A stretch of 64,000 nucleotides of DNA from Streptococcus sp. WB01_FAA12 (GCF_012843315.1 NZ_JABAEX010000006.1:47226-111225); one strand, 5' to 3'. Shown: positions 33,993-44,300, numbered from the stretch's first letter. The notes: a model not told the origin generated them from the letters alone. Made by a program: numbers and translations.

Positions 33993-36200
33993 ATGATTGT
34001 ATTAGAAGAAAACCTTGCAACCGTTCCCACTTTGTTCGTTGAAAAACGAGATGGTAGACGTGTAGTGTTTGATATAGACAAGATTGACAAAGCTCTCCAC
34101 AAGGCGGCTGACAAAGTCATGGATGTGACACCCTTGGTCGAAAAACGTCTAAATGGACTGCTTGAGCGTATTGTTGCGGAAATTCATAGTCGTTTCCCTC
34201 AAGGTGTCAAGATTTACGAGATTCAAAATATCGTAGAACATGAACTCCTTGAAGCCAAAGAATATGCTCTAGCTGAGGAGTATATCACTTATCGGACACA
34301 AAGGGATTTTGAGCGCTCAAAAGCGACAGATATCAACTTTAGCATTCATAAGCTTCTTAATAAAGACCAGGCAGTTGTCAATGAAAATGCCAATAAAGAC
34401 AGTGATGTCTTTAATACCCAGCGTGATTTGACAGCAGGGATTGTTGGGAAATCAATCGGACTGCAAATGCTTCCTAAGCACGTAGCCAATGCTCACCAAA
34501 AAGGGGATATCCACTATCATGATTTGGACTATAGCCCCTACACACCAATGACCAACTGCTGTTTGATTGATTTTAAAGGCATGTTGGAAAATGGTTTTAA
34601 GATTGGAAATGCAGAGGTAGAGAGTCCCAAGTCTATCCAGACTGCGACAGCTCAGATTTCACAAATCATCGCCAACGTCGCTTCTAGCCAGTATGGTGGC
34701 TGTTCAGCTGACCGTATCGATGAGGTCTTGGCGCCGTACGCAGAGAAGAATTACCAAAAACACCTTAAAGATGCAGAAGAATGGGTCTTGCCTGAGAAAC
34801 GGGAAGATTACGCTTGGAAGAAAACGCAAAAAGACATCTATGATGCTATGCAATCTCTTGAGTATGAAATCAACACCCTCTTTACTTCAAATGGGCAAAC
34901 ACCTTTTACTTCGCTCGGTTTTGGTTTAGGAACTAATCGTTTTGAGCGGGAAATTCAAAAAGCTATCTTGACTATTCGTATCAAGGGACTTGGTTCAGAA
35001 CACCGTACAGCTATCTTCCCTAAACTCATCTTTACGCTGAAAAGAGGACTCAATTTAGAGGAAGGTTCACCTAACTACGATATCAAACAGTTGGCCCTCG
35101 AGTGTGCAACCAAGCGGATGTACCCAGATGTCTTGTCCTACGATAAGATTATCGAGCTGACAGGTTCTTTCAAGGTTCCTATGGGCTGCCGTTCTTTCCT
35201 CCAAGGATGGAAGGATGAAAATGGTGTCGAGGTCAATTCAGGTCGCATGAATCTAGGTGTTGTGACAGTCAATCTGCCTCGTATCGCCCTCGAGTCCGAA
35301 GGGGATCTGAATAAGTTTTGGGAAATCTTCAACGAGCGGATGAACATCGCAGAAGATGCTTTGGTTTATCGTGTTGAACGGACCAAGGAAGCAACACCAG
35401 CGAATGCCCCTATCCTCTATCAGTACGGAGCCTTCGGTCGCCGTCTTGGAAAAGAAGAAAGTGTTGACCAACTCTTTAAGAATCGCCGTGCGACAGTTTC
35501 GCTGGGCTACATCGGTTTGTATGAAGTGGCGACGGTCTTCTTTGGTAATAGCTGGGAAAGTAATCCAGAAGCCAAGGAATTCACGCTTGACATCATTCGT
35601 GATATGAAACGACGTGTAGAAGAGTGGTCAGATCAATATGATTACCATTTCTCTATCTACTCCACACCGTCTGAAAGTCTGACAGACCGCTTCTGTCGCT
35701 TGGATACAGAGAAGTTCGGCTCTATTCCTGATATCACAGACAAGGAATACTACACCAACTCTTTCCACTATGATGTCCGTAAAAATCCAACACCGTTTGA
35801 AAAATTAGACTTTGAGAAGGCTTATCCAGAAGCAGGTGCAACAGGTGGTTTCATCCACTACTGTGAGTATCCAGTTCTCCAACAAAATCCAAAAGCCTTG
35901 GAAGCTGTCTGGGACTACGCCTATGATCGTGTAGGGTATCTAGGGACCAATACTCCGATTGATCATTGTTATAAGTGTGACTTTGAAGGGGATTTTGAAC
36001 CAACTGAAAGAGGATTTGCTTGTCCCAACTGTGGCAATAGTGACCCTAAAACAGTAGACGTTGTCAAACGTACGTGTGGTTATCTGGGAAATCCTCAAGC
36101 GCGTCCGATGGTTAACGGACGCCACAAGGAAATCGCTGCGCGGGTTAAACACATGAACGGTTCAACCATTAAAACAGCCGGACATGAAGTAACAAATTAG
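33993..36200 (+). CDS. nrdD: Anaerobic (class III) ribonucleoside-triphosphate reductase
   Basis: 735 aa. The N-terminal ATP-cone begins VEKRDGRRVVFDIDKIDKAL. The glycyl-radical core has the active-site region CCLIDFKGMLENGF and substrate loops. A C-terminal zinc ribbon is seen as CYKCDFEGDFEPTERGFACPNCG. The radical loop KRTCGYLGNP places the glycyl radical at about Gly696. It makes dNTPs without oxygen and is activated by NrdG, encoded 0.7 kb downstream. The operon is nrdD - small ORF - GNAT - nrdG - kinase. NrdR control is likely from the two boxes upstream. Confidence 0.97.
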   Translation: MIVLEENLATVPTLFVEKRDGRRVVFDIDKIDKALHKAADKVMDVTPLVEKRLNGLLERIVAEIHSRFPQGVKIYEIQNIVEHELLEAKEYALAEEYITYRTQRDFERSKATDINFSIHKLLNKDQAVVNENANKDSDVFNTQRDLTAGIVGKSIGLQMLPKHVANAHQKGDIHYHDLDYSPYTPMTNCCLIDFKGMLENGFKIGNAEVESPKSIQTATAQISQIIANVASSQYGGCSADRIDEVLAPYAEKNYQKHLKDAEEWVLPEKREDYAWKKTQKDIYDAMQSLEYEINTLFTSNGQTPFTSLGFGLGTNRFEREIQKAILTIRIKGLGSEHRTAIFPKLIFTLKRGLNLEEGSPNYDIKQLALECATKRMYPDVLSYDKIIELTGSFKVPMGCRSFLQGWKDENGVEVNSGRMNLGVVTVNLPRIALESEGDLNKFWEIFNERMNIAEDALVYRVERTKEATPANAPILYQYGAFGRRLGKEESVDQLFKNRRATVSLGYIGLYEVATVFFGNSWESNPEAKEFTLDIIRDMKRRVEEWSDQYDYHFSIYSTPSESLTDRFCRLDTEKFGSIPDITDKEYYTNSFHYDVRKNPTPFEKLDFEKAYPEAGATGGFIHYCEYPVLQQNPKALEAVWDYAYDRVGYLGTNTPIDHCYKCDFEGDFEPTERGFACPNCGNSDPKTVDVVKRTCGYLGNPQARPMVNGRHKEIAARVKHMNGSTIKTAGHEVTN

Positions 36201-36211
36201 AAGGAAATGGA

Positions 36212-36352
36212 ATGGGGAAATACCAATTAGACGATAAGGGACGTGCACAAGTAACCCGTTATCACGAGAAGTACTCTAAAGGTGGAACAGGCAAAAAAGA
36301 ACGCTTGCTCAACCTTAGAGAACAATTTTTAAACAAGAACAAGAAAAAATAA
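36212..36352 (+). CDS. 46-aa basic protein in the nrdD-nrdG operon
   Basis: It starts 11 bp after nrdD with GAAGGAAA upstream and encodes MGKYQLDDKGRAQVTRYHEK..., ending FLNKNKKK. It is strongly basic (Lys/Arg rich). Its position between nrdD and nrdG is conserved in streptococci as far as I recall, which argues that it is real. Function unknown; a nucleic-acid or subunit-binding role would be speculation. Confidence 0.75.
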   Translation: MGKYQLDDKGRAQVTRYHEKYSKGGTGKKERLLNLREQFLNKNKKK

Positions 36353-36395
36353 AAGTGAGAGTTGCCTCTCGCTTTTCTCTTAATTGGAGGTAAAA

Positions 36396-36896
36396 ATGAT
36401 ACTACGCAGACCAACATTGGCAGATAAGGAAACTATATTAGACATGATGGCAGAGTTTGAGCAGAGCCAATCAGCCCACGATGGTGGGTTTTGGAACGCC
36501 AACAATTTTGTTTATGAAGAGTGGCTAGAAGAAAATCTTCAAGCGGAAGCGGGACTCAATATTCCTGAAAACTGGGTTCCTGCTATCCAGCTGGTTAGTT
36601 TTGACGTAGCAGGCCAGGCTCTTGGCTTTCTCAACCTTCGTCTCCGATTAAATGACTACTTACTAGAAAATGGGGGCCATATTGGCTACTCCATTCGTCC
36701 ATCTGAAAGAGGTAAGGGTTATGCCAAAGAATCCCTCCGACAAGGTCTACAAGTTGCTAAGGGAAAGAATATTAAACGAGCTTTAGTGACTTGTAGCACA
36801 GAAAATCCAGCAAGCCGAGCTGTTATCTTAGCTAATGGTGGGGAGTTGGAGGATGTTCGAAACGGAACGGAGCGCTATTGGATAGACTTGGAGTAG
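36396..36896 (+). CDS. GNAT-family N-acetyltransferase
   Basis: 166 aa from MILRRPTLADKETILDMM, the ATG after GGAGG, preferred to a TTG four codons earlier. The acetyl-CoA loop is IGYSIRPSERGKGYAKESLRQGLQ, and LVTCSTENPASRAVILANGG is the C-terminal GNAT beta5-alpha4 region. The substrate is unknown. It lies between the 46-aa gene and nrdG in the anaerobic RNR operon, as in other streptococci, and ends 5 bp before nrdG. Confidence 0.9.
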   Translation: MILRRPTLADKETILDMMAEFEQSQSAHDGGFWNANNFVYEEWLEENLQAEAGLNIPENWVPAIQLVSFDVAGQALGFLNLRLRLNDYLLENGGHIGYSIRPSERGKGYAKESLRQGLQVAKGKNIKRALVTCSTENPASRAVILANGGELEDVRNGTERYWIDLE

Positions 36897-36901
36897 ACAG
36901 C

Positions 36902-37498
36902 ATGACATGGAATACACCAAAACCAGGCGAGTGGAAAAGTGAAGAACTCAGTCAGGGGCGAATCATTGACTACAAGGCCTTTAACTTTGTCGATGGAGAA
37001 GGCGTGCGCAACTCCCTCTATGTCGCAGGCTGTATGTTCCACTGCGAGGGGTGCTATAATGTTGCGACTTGGTCTTTCAACGCAGGTATTCCTTATACAG
37101 CAGAATTAGAAGAACAGATCATGGAAGATCTTGCCCAGCCCTATGTTCAAGGATTGACCCTGCTAGGAGGAGAGCCTTTTCTTAATACAGGTATTCTCTT
37201 GCCACTCGTTAAACGCATTCGAAAGGAATTGCCAGATAAAGACATCTGGTCCTGGACGGGCTACACGTGGGAAGAAATGATGCTGGAAACTCCAGATAAA
37301 TTGGAACTCTTGTCGCTGATTGACATCCTTGTTGATGGACGGTATGATAAAAGCAAGCGCAATCTCATGCTCCAGTTTCGAGGTTCCTCTAATCAACGAA
37401 TTATCGATGTACAAAAATCCCTCAAAAGTGGGCAAGTGGTGATTTGGGACAAGCTCAATGACGGAAAAGAAAACTATGAACAGGTGAAGAGAGAATGA
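36902..37498 (+). CDS. nrdG: Anaerobic RNR activating protein (radical SAM)
   Basis: 198 aa from MTWNTPKPGEWKSEELSQGR, preferred to a TTG at 36878 inside the previous gene. The [4Fe-4S]/SAM motif is Cys-x3-Cys-x2-Cys in GCMFHCEGCYN. GLTLLGGEPFLN is the SAM glycine motif. It makes the glycyl radical on NrdD. The 3' end overlaps the kinase gene by 4 bp (ATGA). Confidence 0.96.
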   Translation: MTWNTPKPGEWKSEELSQGRIIDYKAFNFVDGEGVRNSLYVAGCMFHCEGCYNVATWSFNAGIPYTAELEEQIMEDLAQPYVQGLTLLGGEPFLNTGILLPLVKRIRKELPDKDIWSWTGYTWEEMMLETPDKLELLSLIDILVDGRYDKSKRNLMLQFRGSSNQRIIDVQKSLKSGQVVIWDKLNDGKENYEQVKRE

Positions 37499-38121
37499 AG
37501 AAAAAAGACCTGATAGAACAACTGGTCTCAGAGATAGAAATGGGAAAAGTCAAAACACTGGGGATTTACGGCCATGGCGCTTCAGGTAAGTCTACCTTTG
37601 CTCAAGAATTATATCAAGCCTTAGATTCTACAAAAGTAAATTTGTTAGAAACAGATCCCTATATCACTTCAGAACGTCACCTGGTAATACCAAAGCAAGC
37701 ACCTGATCAAAAGGTGACAGCTTGCCTTCCAGTGGCGCATGAACTGGCAAGTTTGCAGAGAGATATTCTCGCCTTGCAGGCAGGTATGGATATCTTAACA
37801 ATCGATGAACCTTGGAAGGCTAGCGAGATCTTATCTGGAGCCAAACCGATTCTGATTGTTGAAGGGATGTCTGTGGGTTTTCTACCCAAGGAACTCTTTG
37901 ACAAAACCATCTGCTTCTACGCGGACGAAGAAACAGAATTAAAGAGGCGTCTAGCTCGAGATACGATTATGAGAAATCGAGATGCTTCCTTTGTGTTAGC
38001 TAGTCATCAGATGAGACGGGAGCAGTATCTGCGATACTATAGACAAAACGAGTCTAAAGCGGATGTCTTAGTGGATCAATCAGAAGATAAGTTTGAAGTC
38101 AACATGACTCGTATTATATAG
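37495..38121 (+). CDS. Uridine kinase-like P-loop protein
   Basis: 208 aa with Walker A GIYGHGASGKSTFAQEL near residue 22 and NLLETDPYITSERH (the substrate Asp region of uridine/phosphoribulokinases). LIVEGMSVGFLPKELFDKTI and LKRRLARDTIMRN complete the fold. It belongs to the PRK/Udk-like group, possibly phosphorylating a nucleoside. Its coupling to nrdG by a 4-bp overlap suggests a link with nucleotide supply in anaerobic growth. Confidence 0.82.
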   Translation: MKKKDLIEQLVSEIEMGKVKTLGIYGHGASGKSTFAQELYQALDSTKVNLLETDPYITSERHLVIPKQAPDQKVTACLPVAHELASLQRDILALQAGMDILTIDEPWKASEILSGAKPILIVEGMSVGFLPKELFDKTICFYADEETELKRRLARDTIMRNRDASFVLASHQMRREQYLRYYRQNESKADVLVDQSEDKFEVNMTRII

Positions 38122-38222
38122 AAAAAAAGATTGGTTTTAATAGTCGTAAATTAGTAATTGTATGAAGATGAAATAGGAAAACAGTTTCATCCCAAAAAAA
38201 CGAAAAAAAGCTTACAAATCCC

Positions 38223-38251
38223 TTGCAATCGCAGGGGTTTTGTGTTATTCT
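38223..38251 (+). promoter_or_regulatory. S10-operon promoter
   Basis: TTGCAA at 38223-38228, 17-bp spacer, TATTCT at 38246-38251, followed by a structured leader of about 130 nt. Confidence 0.82.
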
Positions 38252-38261
38252 ATTATGGTGC

Positions 38262-38351
38262 TGTAAATTACAGCTTTAGCTTTGATGCAAGAGGTTGCGA
38301 CACGCTCGGTTGCATTGCCACGCAACGCGCGTCGGTTTTCTTGTGGAGCTA
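38262..38351 (+). promoter_or_regulatory. Structured leader of the S10 operon
   Basis: GCTGTAA/TTACAGC forms a small first hairpin. Then TAGCTTTGATGCAAGA pairs in two blocks with TCTTGTGGAGCTA, enclosing GACaCGC/GCGcGTC and, at the tip, GTTGC/GCAAC. This is the place where ribosomal proteins such as L4 bind leader RNA in other bacteria. The binding protein here is not established. Confidence 0.6.
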
Positions 38352-38386
38352 GCCTATTATCTTAAATAGACGAAAAGGAGAAAAAG

Positions 38387-38695
38387 ATGGCAAACAAAAA
38401 AATCCGTATCCGTTTGAAAGCTTACGAACACCGTACGCTTGACACAGCGGCTGCAAAAATCGTAGAATCAGCTACTCGTACAGGTGCACAAGTTGCGGGT
38501 CCAATCCCACTTCCAACTGAGCGTAGCCTCTACACAATCATTCGTGCGACTCACAAATATAAAGACTCTCGCGAACAATTTGAAATGCGTACACACAAAC
38601 GTTTGATCGATATCGTTAACCCAACTCAAAAAACAGTTGATGCTTTGATGAAATTGGATCTTCCAAGTGGTGTAAACGTAGAAATCAAACTTTAA
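38387..38695 (+). CDS. rpsJ: 30S ribosomal protein S10
   Basis: 102 aa, complete: [38 protein letters not shown] and a C-terminal VNVEIKL. It is the first gene of the S10-spc-alpha cluster and also the NusE partner in antitermination. An 81-bp gap separates it from rplC. RBS AAGGAGAAA. Confidence 0.98.
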
Positions 38696-38776
38696 TTTAA
38701 AGCTTGATACCTTGAGCATAAAAAACGCTCGTTAAAAACTTTTTGAATAAAAATATAGAAAAGGAACTATTTTCTC

Positions 38777-39403
38777 ATGACAAAAGGAATCTTAGGGAAA
38801 AAAGTGGGAATGACTCAAATCTTCACTGAAGCTGGCGAATTGATCCCTGTAACAGTTATTGAAGCAACTCCAAACGTTGTTCTTCAAGTTAAAACTGTTG
38901 AAACAGACGGATACAACGCTATCCAAGTTGGTTTCGATGACAAACGCGAAGTATTGAGCAACAAACCTGCTAAAGGACATGTAGCGAAAGCTAACACGGC
39001 TCCTAAGCGCTTCATTCGTGAATTCAAAAACGTTGAAGGCTTGGAAGTTGGTGCTGAAATCACAGTTGAAACATTCGCAGCTGGAGACGTTGTTGACGTA
39101 ACTGGTACTTCTAAAGGTAAAGGTTTCCAAGGTGTTATCAAACGCCACGGACAATCACGTGGACCAATGGCTCACGGTTCTCGTTACCACCGTCGTCCAG
39201 GTTCTATGGGGCCTGTTGCACCTAACCGCGTATTCAAAGGTAAAAACCTTGCAGGACGTATGGGTGGCGACCGCGTAACAATTCAAAACCTTGAAGTTGT
39301 ACAAGTTGTTCCAGAAAAGAACGTTATCCTTATCAAAGGTAACGTACCAGGTGCTAAGAAATCTCTTATCACTATCAAATCAGCAGTTAAAGCTGGTAAA
39401 TAA
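38777..39403 (+). CDS. rplC: 50S ribosomal protein L3
   Basis: 208 aa: [20 protein letters not shown]; the extended loop with [20 protein letters not shown] reaches towards the peptidyl-transferase centre. Binds near the 3' end of 23S rRNA early in assembly. RBS AAAAGGAAC. Confidence 0.98.
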
Positions 39404-39427
39404 TAAAGAAAGGGGAAATCAGTCACA

Positions 39428-40051
39428 ATGGCAAACGTAACATTATTTGACCAAACTGGTAAAGAAGCTGGCCAAGTTGTTCTTAACGATGCAGTATTTG
39501 GTATCGAACCAAATGAATCAGTTGTGTTTGATGTGATCATCAGCCAACGCGCAAGCCTTCGTCAAGGAACACACGCTGTTAAAAACCGCTCTGCAGTATC
39601 AGGTGGTGGACGCAAACCATGGCGTCAAAAAGGAACTGGACGTGCTCGTCAAGGTTCTATCCGCTCACCACAATGGCGTGGTGGTGGTGTTGTCTTCGGA
39701 CCAACTCCACGTTCATACGGCTACAAACTTCCACAAAAAGTTCGTCGCCTAGCTCTTAAATCAGTTTACTCTGAAAAAGTTGCTGAAAACAAATTCGTAG
39801 CTGTAGACGCTCTTTCATTTACAGCTCCAAAAACTGCTGAGTTTGCAAAAGTTCTTGCAGCATTGAGCATCGATTCTAAAGTTCTTGTTATCCTTGAAGA
39901 AGGAAATGAATTCGCAGCTCTTTCAGCTCGTAACCTTCCAAACGTGAAAGTTGCAACTGCTACAACTGCAAGTGTTCTTGACATCGCAAATAGCGACAAA
40001 CTTCTTGTCACACAAGCAGCTATCTCTAAAATCGAGGAGGTTCTTGCATAA
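39428..40051 (+). CDS. rplD: 50S ribosomal protein L4
   Basis: 207 aa with the exit-tunnel loop [19 protein letters not shown]. In other bacteria L4 also represses its own operon through the S10 leader, which makes it the first candidate ligand of the leader at 38262-38351. The stop codon shares one base with the rplW start (TAATG). Confidence 0.98.
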
Positions 40052-40347
40052 TGAATTTGTATGATGTTATCAAAAAACCTGTCATCACTGAAAGCTCAAT
40101 GGCTCAACTTGAAGCAGGTAAATATGTATTTGAAGTTGACACTCGTGCACACAAGCTTTTGATCAAGCAAGCTGTTGAAGCTGCTTTCGAAGGTGTTAAA
40201 GTTGCCAACGTTAATACAATCAACGTAAAACCAAAAGCTAAACGTGTTGGACGTTATACTGGTTTTACTAACAAAACTAAAAAAGCTATCATCACACTTA
40301 CAGCTGATTCAAAAGCAATCGAGTTGTTTGCTGCTGAAGCTGAATAA
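40051..40347 (+). CDS. rplW: 50S ribosomal protein L23
   Basis: 98 aa: [19 protein letters not shown], and [19 protein letters not shown] forms the extended loop near the tunnel exit, where signal recognition particle and trigger factor dock. One-base overlap with rplD indicates coupled translation; an internal GAGGAGG in rplD is its RBS. Confidence 0.98.
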
Positions 40348-40364
40348 TCTAAGGAGGAAATATC

Positions 40365-41198
40365 GTGGGAATTCGTGTTTATAAACCAACAACAAACGGT
40401 CGCCGTAATATGACTTCTTTGGATTTCGCTGAAATCACAACAAGCACTCCTGAAAAATCATTGCTTGTTGCTTTGAAGAACAAGGCTGGTCGTAACAACA
40501 ACGGTCGTATCACTGTTCGTCACCAAGGTGGTGGACACAAACGTTTCTACCGTTTGGTTGACTTCAAACGTAACAAAGACAACGTTGAAGCTGTTGTTAA
40601 AACAATCGAGTACGATCCAAACCGTTCTGCAAACATCGCTCTTGTACACTACACTGACGGTGTGAAAGCATACATCATCGCTCCAAAAGGTCTTGAAGTT
40701 GGTCAACGTATCGTTTCAGGTCCAGAAGCAGATATCAAAGTCGGAAACGCTCTTCCACTTGCTAACATCCCAGTTGGTACTTTGATCCACAACATCGAGT
40801 TGAAACCAGGTCGTGGTGGAGAATTGGTACGTGCTGCTGGAGCTTCTGCTCAAGTATTGGGTCAAGAAGGTAAATATGTTCTTGTTCGTCTTCAATCTGG
40901 CGAAGTTCGTATGATTCTTGGAACTTGTCGTGCTACAGTTGGTGTTGTCGGAAACGAACAACATGGACTTGTAAACCTTGGTAAAGCAGGACGTAGCCGT
41001 TGGAAAGGTATCCGCCCAACAGTTCGTGGTTCTGTAATGAACCCTAACGATCACCCACACGGTGGTGGTGAAGGTAAAGCACCAGTTGGTCGTAAAGCGC
41101 CATCTACTCCATGGGGCAAACCTGCTCTTGGTCTTAAAACTCGTAACAAGAAAGCGAAATCTGACAAACTTATCGTTCGTCGTCGCAACGAGAAATAA
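40365..41198 (+). CDS. rplB: 50S ribosomal protein L2
   Basis: 277 aa starting with GTG ([18 protein letters not shown]), preceded by AAGGAGG. Conserved [12 protein letters not shown] and the C-terminal [18 protein letters not shown] hold the residues near the peptidyl-transferase centre. A 103-bp gap with a GC-rich hairpin (AGCGCTC/GAGCGC) follows before rpsS. Confidence 0.98.
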   Translation: MGIRVYKPTTNGRRNMTSLDFAEITTSTPEKSLLVALKNKAGRNNNGRITVRHQGGGHKRFYRLVDFKRNKDNVEAVVKTIEYDPNRSANIALVHYTDGVKAYIIAPKGLEVGQRIVSGPEADIKVGNALPLANIPVGTLIHNIELKPGRGGELVRAAGASAQVLGQEGKYVLVRLQSGEVRMILGTCRATVGVVGNEQHGLVNLGKAGRSRWKGIRPTVRGSVMNPNDHPHGGGEGKAPVGRKAPSTPWGKPALGLKTRNKKAKSDKLIVRRRNEK

Positions 41199-41301
41199 TA
41201 GTAAACTAGTCGCCTAAGCAACTAGGAAATCCGCCAGCTCGGTAGCGCTCCATGTGAGCGCAAGCCGCTGTGGTACAACATTTAAAGGAGAAAATATAAA
41301 A

Positions 41302-41583
41302 ATGGGACGCAGTCTTAAAAAAGGACCTTTCGTCGATGAGCATTTGATGAAAAAAGTTGAAGCTCAAGCTAACGACGAAAAGAAAAAAGTTATCAAAACT
41401 TGGTCACGTCGTTCAACGATCTTCCCAAGTTTCATTGGTTACACTATTGCAGTTTATGACGGACGTAAACACGTACCTGTTTACATCCAAGAAGACATGG
41501 TAGGTCACAAACTTGGTGAATTTGCACCAACTCGTACTTACAAAGGTCACGCTGCAGACGACAAGAAAACACGTAGAAAATAA
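41302..41583 (+). CDS. rpsS: 30S ribosomal protein S19
   Basis: 93 aa from [18 protein letters not shown], the ATG after AAAGGAG; a longer reading from 41254 would extend into the structured gap. [20 protein letters not shown] and the C-terminal [12 protein letters not shown] are typical. Located in the 30S head near S13. Confidence 0.98.
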
Positions 41584-41594
41584 GGAGAACATAA

Positions 41595-41939
41595 ATGGCA
41601 GAAATTACTTCAGCTAAAGCAATGGCTCGTACAGTACGTGTTTCACCTCGTAAATCACGTCTTGTTCTTGACAACATCCGTGGTAAAAGCGTAGCCGATG
41701 CTATTGCAATCTTGACATTCACACCAAACAAAGCTGCTGAAATCATCTTGAAAGTTTTGAACTCAGCTGTAGCTAACGCTGAAAACAACTTTGGTTTGGA
41801 CAAAGCTAACTTGGTAGTATCTGAAGCATTCGCAAACGAAGGACCAACTATGAAACGTTTCCGTCCACGTGCGAAAGGTTCAGCTTCACCAATCAACAAA
41901 CGTACAGCTCACATTACTGTGGCTGTTGCAGAAAAATAA
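41595..41939 (+). CDS. rplV: 50S ribosomal protein L22
   Basis: 114 aa: [20 protein letters not shown] and the tunnel hairpin [19 protein letters not shown], where macrolide-related changes occur in other strains; the loop is intact here. 11 bp after rpsS. Confidence 0.98.
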   Translation: MAEITSAKAMARTVRVSPRKSRLVLDNIRGKSVADAIAILTFTPNKAAEIILKVLNSAVANAENNFGLDKANLVVSEAFANEGPTMKRFRPRAKGSASPINKRTAHITVAVAEK

Positions 41940-41951
41940 GGAGGTAAAATC

Positions 41952-42605
41952 GTGGGTCAAAAAGTACATCCAATTGGTATGCGTGTCGGCATCATCCGTG
42001 ATTGGGATGCCAAATGGTATGCTGAAAAAGAATACGCGGATTACCTTCATGAAGATCTTGCAATCCGTAAATTCGTTCAAAAAGAACTTGCTGACGCAGC
42101 TGTTTCAACTATCGAAATCGAACGCGCAGTAAACAAAGTTAACGTTTCACTTCACACTGCTAAACCAGGTATGGTTATCGGTAAAGGTGGTGCTAACGTT
42201 GATGCACTTCGTGCAAAACTTAACAAATTGACTGGAAAACAAGTACACATCAACATCATCGAAATCAAACAACCTGATTTGGATGCTCACCTTGTAGGTG
42301 AAGGAATTGCTCGTCAATTGGAGCAACGTGTTGCTTTCCGTCGTGCACAAAAACAAGCAATCCAACGTGCAATGCGTGCTGGAGCTAAAGGAATCAAGAC
42401 TCAAGTATCAGGTCGTTTGAACGGTGCAGATATAGCCCGTGCTGAAGGATACTCTGAAGGAACTGTTCCACTTCACACACTTCGTGCAGATATCGATTAC
42501 GCTTGGGAAGAAGCAGATACAACATACGGTAAACTTGGTGTTAAAGTATGGATCTACCGTGGTGAAGTTCTTCCAGCTCGTAAAAACACTAAAGGAGGTA
42601 AATAA
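41952..42605 (+). CDS. rpsC: 30S ribosomal protein S3
   Basis: 217 aa starting with GTG ([20 protein letters not shown]) after AAGGAGG. The KH domain has [16 protein letters not shown]. The C-terminal domain contains [20 protein letters not shown]. Forms part of the mRNA entry helicase. Confidence 0.98.
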
Positions 42606-42608
42606 CCA

Positions 42609-43022
42609 ATGTTAGTACCTAAACGTGTTAAACACCGTCGTGAATTCCGTGGAAAAATGCGCGGTGAAGCAAAAGGTGGAAAAGAAGTAGCATTCGGTGA
42701 ATACGGTCTTCAAGCTACAACTAGCCACTGGATTACTAACCGCCAAATCGAAGCTGCTCGTATCGCCATGACTCGTTACATGAAACGTGGTGGTAAAGTT
42801 TGGATTAAAATCTTCCCACACAAATCATACACTGCTAAAGCTATCGGTGTGCGTATGGGATCTGGTAAAGGGGCACCTGAAGGTTGGGTAGCACCAGTTA
42901 AACGTGGTAAAGTGATGTTTGAAGTTGCTGGTGTATCTGAAGAGATCGCTCGCGAAGCGCTTCGTCTTGCTAGCCACAAATTGCCAGTTAAATGTAAATT
43001 CGTAAAACGTGAAGCAGAATAA
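42609..43022 (+). CDS. rplP: 50S ribosomal protein L16
   Basis: 137 aa: [20 protein letters not shown] and the tRNA-contacting loop [19 protein letters not shown]. Starts 3 bp after rpsC, so translation is closely coupled; GGAGG lies at the end of rpsC. Confidence 0.98.
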   Translation: MLVPKRVKHRREFRGKMRGEAKGGKEVAFGEYGLQATTSHWITNRQIEAARIAMTRYMKRGGKVWIKIFPHKSYTAKAIGVRMGSGKGAPEGWVAPVKRGKVMFEVAGVSEEIAREALRLASHKLPVKCKFVKREAE

Positions 43023-43031
43023 GGAGAAGGC

Positions 43032-43238
43032 ATGAAACTTAATGAAGTAAAAGAATTTGTTAAAGAACTTCGTGGTCTTTCTCAAGAAGAACTCGCGAAG
43101 CGCGAAAACGAATTGAAAAAAGAATTGTTTGAACTTCGTTTCCAAGCTGCTACTGGTCAATTGGAACAAACAGCTCGCTTGAAAGAAGTTAAAAAACAAA
43201 TCGCTCGTATCAAAACAGTTCAATCTGAAGCGAAATAA
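43032..43238 (+). CDS. rpmC: 50S ribosomal protein L29
   Basis: 68 aa, two-helix protein with [20 protein letters not shown] and the conserved [19 protein letters not shown]. Lies near the tunnel exit. RBS AAGGAGAAG. Confidence 0.98.
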
Positions 43239-43262
43239 TAGACTAGGGAAGGAGAAATTTCA

Positions 43263-43523
43263 ATGGAACGCAATAATCGTAAAGTTCTTGTTGGACGTGT
43301 TGTATCTGACAAAATGGACAAGACAATCACAGTTGTAGTTGAAACAAAACGTAACCACCCAGTCTATGGTAAACGTATTAACTACTCTAAAAAATACAAA
43401 GCACATGATGAAAACAATGTTGCCAAAGAAGGCGATATCGTACGTATCATGGAAACTCGTCCGCTTTCAGCTACAAAACGTTTCCGTCTTGTAGAAGTTG
43501 TTGAAGAAGCGGTTATCATCTAA
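43263..43523 (+). CDS. rpsQ: 30S ribosomal protein S17
   Basis: 86 aa OB-fold protein: [20 protein letters not shown] and the S17 signature [20 protein letters not shown]. Primary 16S rRNA binder. RBS AAGGAGAAA. Confidence 0.98.
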
Positions 43524-43548
43524 TCAAGCCTGAAAGGAGAAAACTGAA

Positions 43549-43917
43549 ATGATTCAAACAGAAACTCGTTTGAAAGTCGCAGACAACAGCGGTGCACGCG
43601 AAATCTTGACTATCAAAGTTCTTGGTGGTTCTAAACGTAAATTTGCGAACATCGGTGATGTCATTGTGGCATCTGTAAAACAAGCTACTCCTGGTGGTGC
43701 GGTTAAAAAAGGTGACGTTGTAAAAGCTGTTATCGTTCGTACTAAATCAGGTGCTCGTCGTGCTGATGGTTCATACATCAAATTTGACGAAAATGCAGCA
43801 GTTATCATCCGTGAAGACAAAACTCCTCGCGGAACACGTATCTTTGGTCCAGTTGCACGTGAATTGCGTGAAGGTGGCTTCATGAAGATCGTATCACTTG
43901 CTCCAGAAGTACTTTAA
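43549..43917 (+). CDS. rplN: 50S ribosomal protein L14
   Basis: 122 aa: [20 protein letters not shown] and [20 protein letters not shown]. Forms an intersubunit bridge. The 77-bp gap that follows contains the hairpins at 43938-43969. Confidence 0.98.
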   Translation: MIQTETRLKVADNSGAREILTIKVLGGSKRKFANIGDVIVASVKQATPGGAVKKGDVVKAVIVRTKSGARRADGSYIKFDENAAVIIREDKTPRGTRIFGPVARELREGGFMKIVSLAPEVL

Positions 43918-43937
43918 TTTTTAGAAACAAACTAGTC

Positions 43938-43969
43938 CCCTAGCTTCAAGCTAGGGTGCCCTTATGGGC
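43938..43969 (+). promoter_or_regulatory. Two adjacent intra-operon hairpins between rplN and rplX
   Basis: CCCTAGCTT/AAGCTAGGG (perfect 9 bp, one-base loop as drawn, so effectively 8 bp) and then GCCC-TTAT-GGGC. No T-run follows, so these are not terminators; processing or stability signals are possible. Confidence 0.6.
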
Positions 43970-43994
43970 GTAAGAAAAATCAAGGAGAAACCTA

Positions 43995-44300
43995 ATGTTT
44001 GTAAAAAAAGGCGACAAAGTTCGCGTAATCGCTGGTAAAGATAAGGGAACAGAAGCTGTTGTCCTTACTGCCCTTCCAAAAGTAAACAAAGTTATCGTTG
44101 AAGGTGTTAACATCGTTAAGAAACACCAACGTCCAACTAACGAGCTTCCTCAAGGTGGTATCATCGAGAAAGAAGCAGCTATCCACGTATCAAACGTTCA
44201 AGTTTTGGACAAAAATGGTGTGGCTGGTCGTGTTGGTTACAAATTTGTAGACGGTAAAAAAGTTCGCTACAACAAAAAATCAGGCGAAGTGCTTGATTAA
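43995..44300 (+). CDS. rplX: 50S ribosomal protein L24
   Basis: 101 aa KOW-domain protein: [20 protein letters not shown] and [20 protein letters not shown]. An assembly initiator for the large subunit. RBS AAGGAG. Confidence 0.98.
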
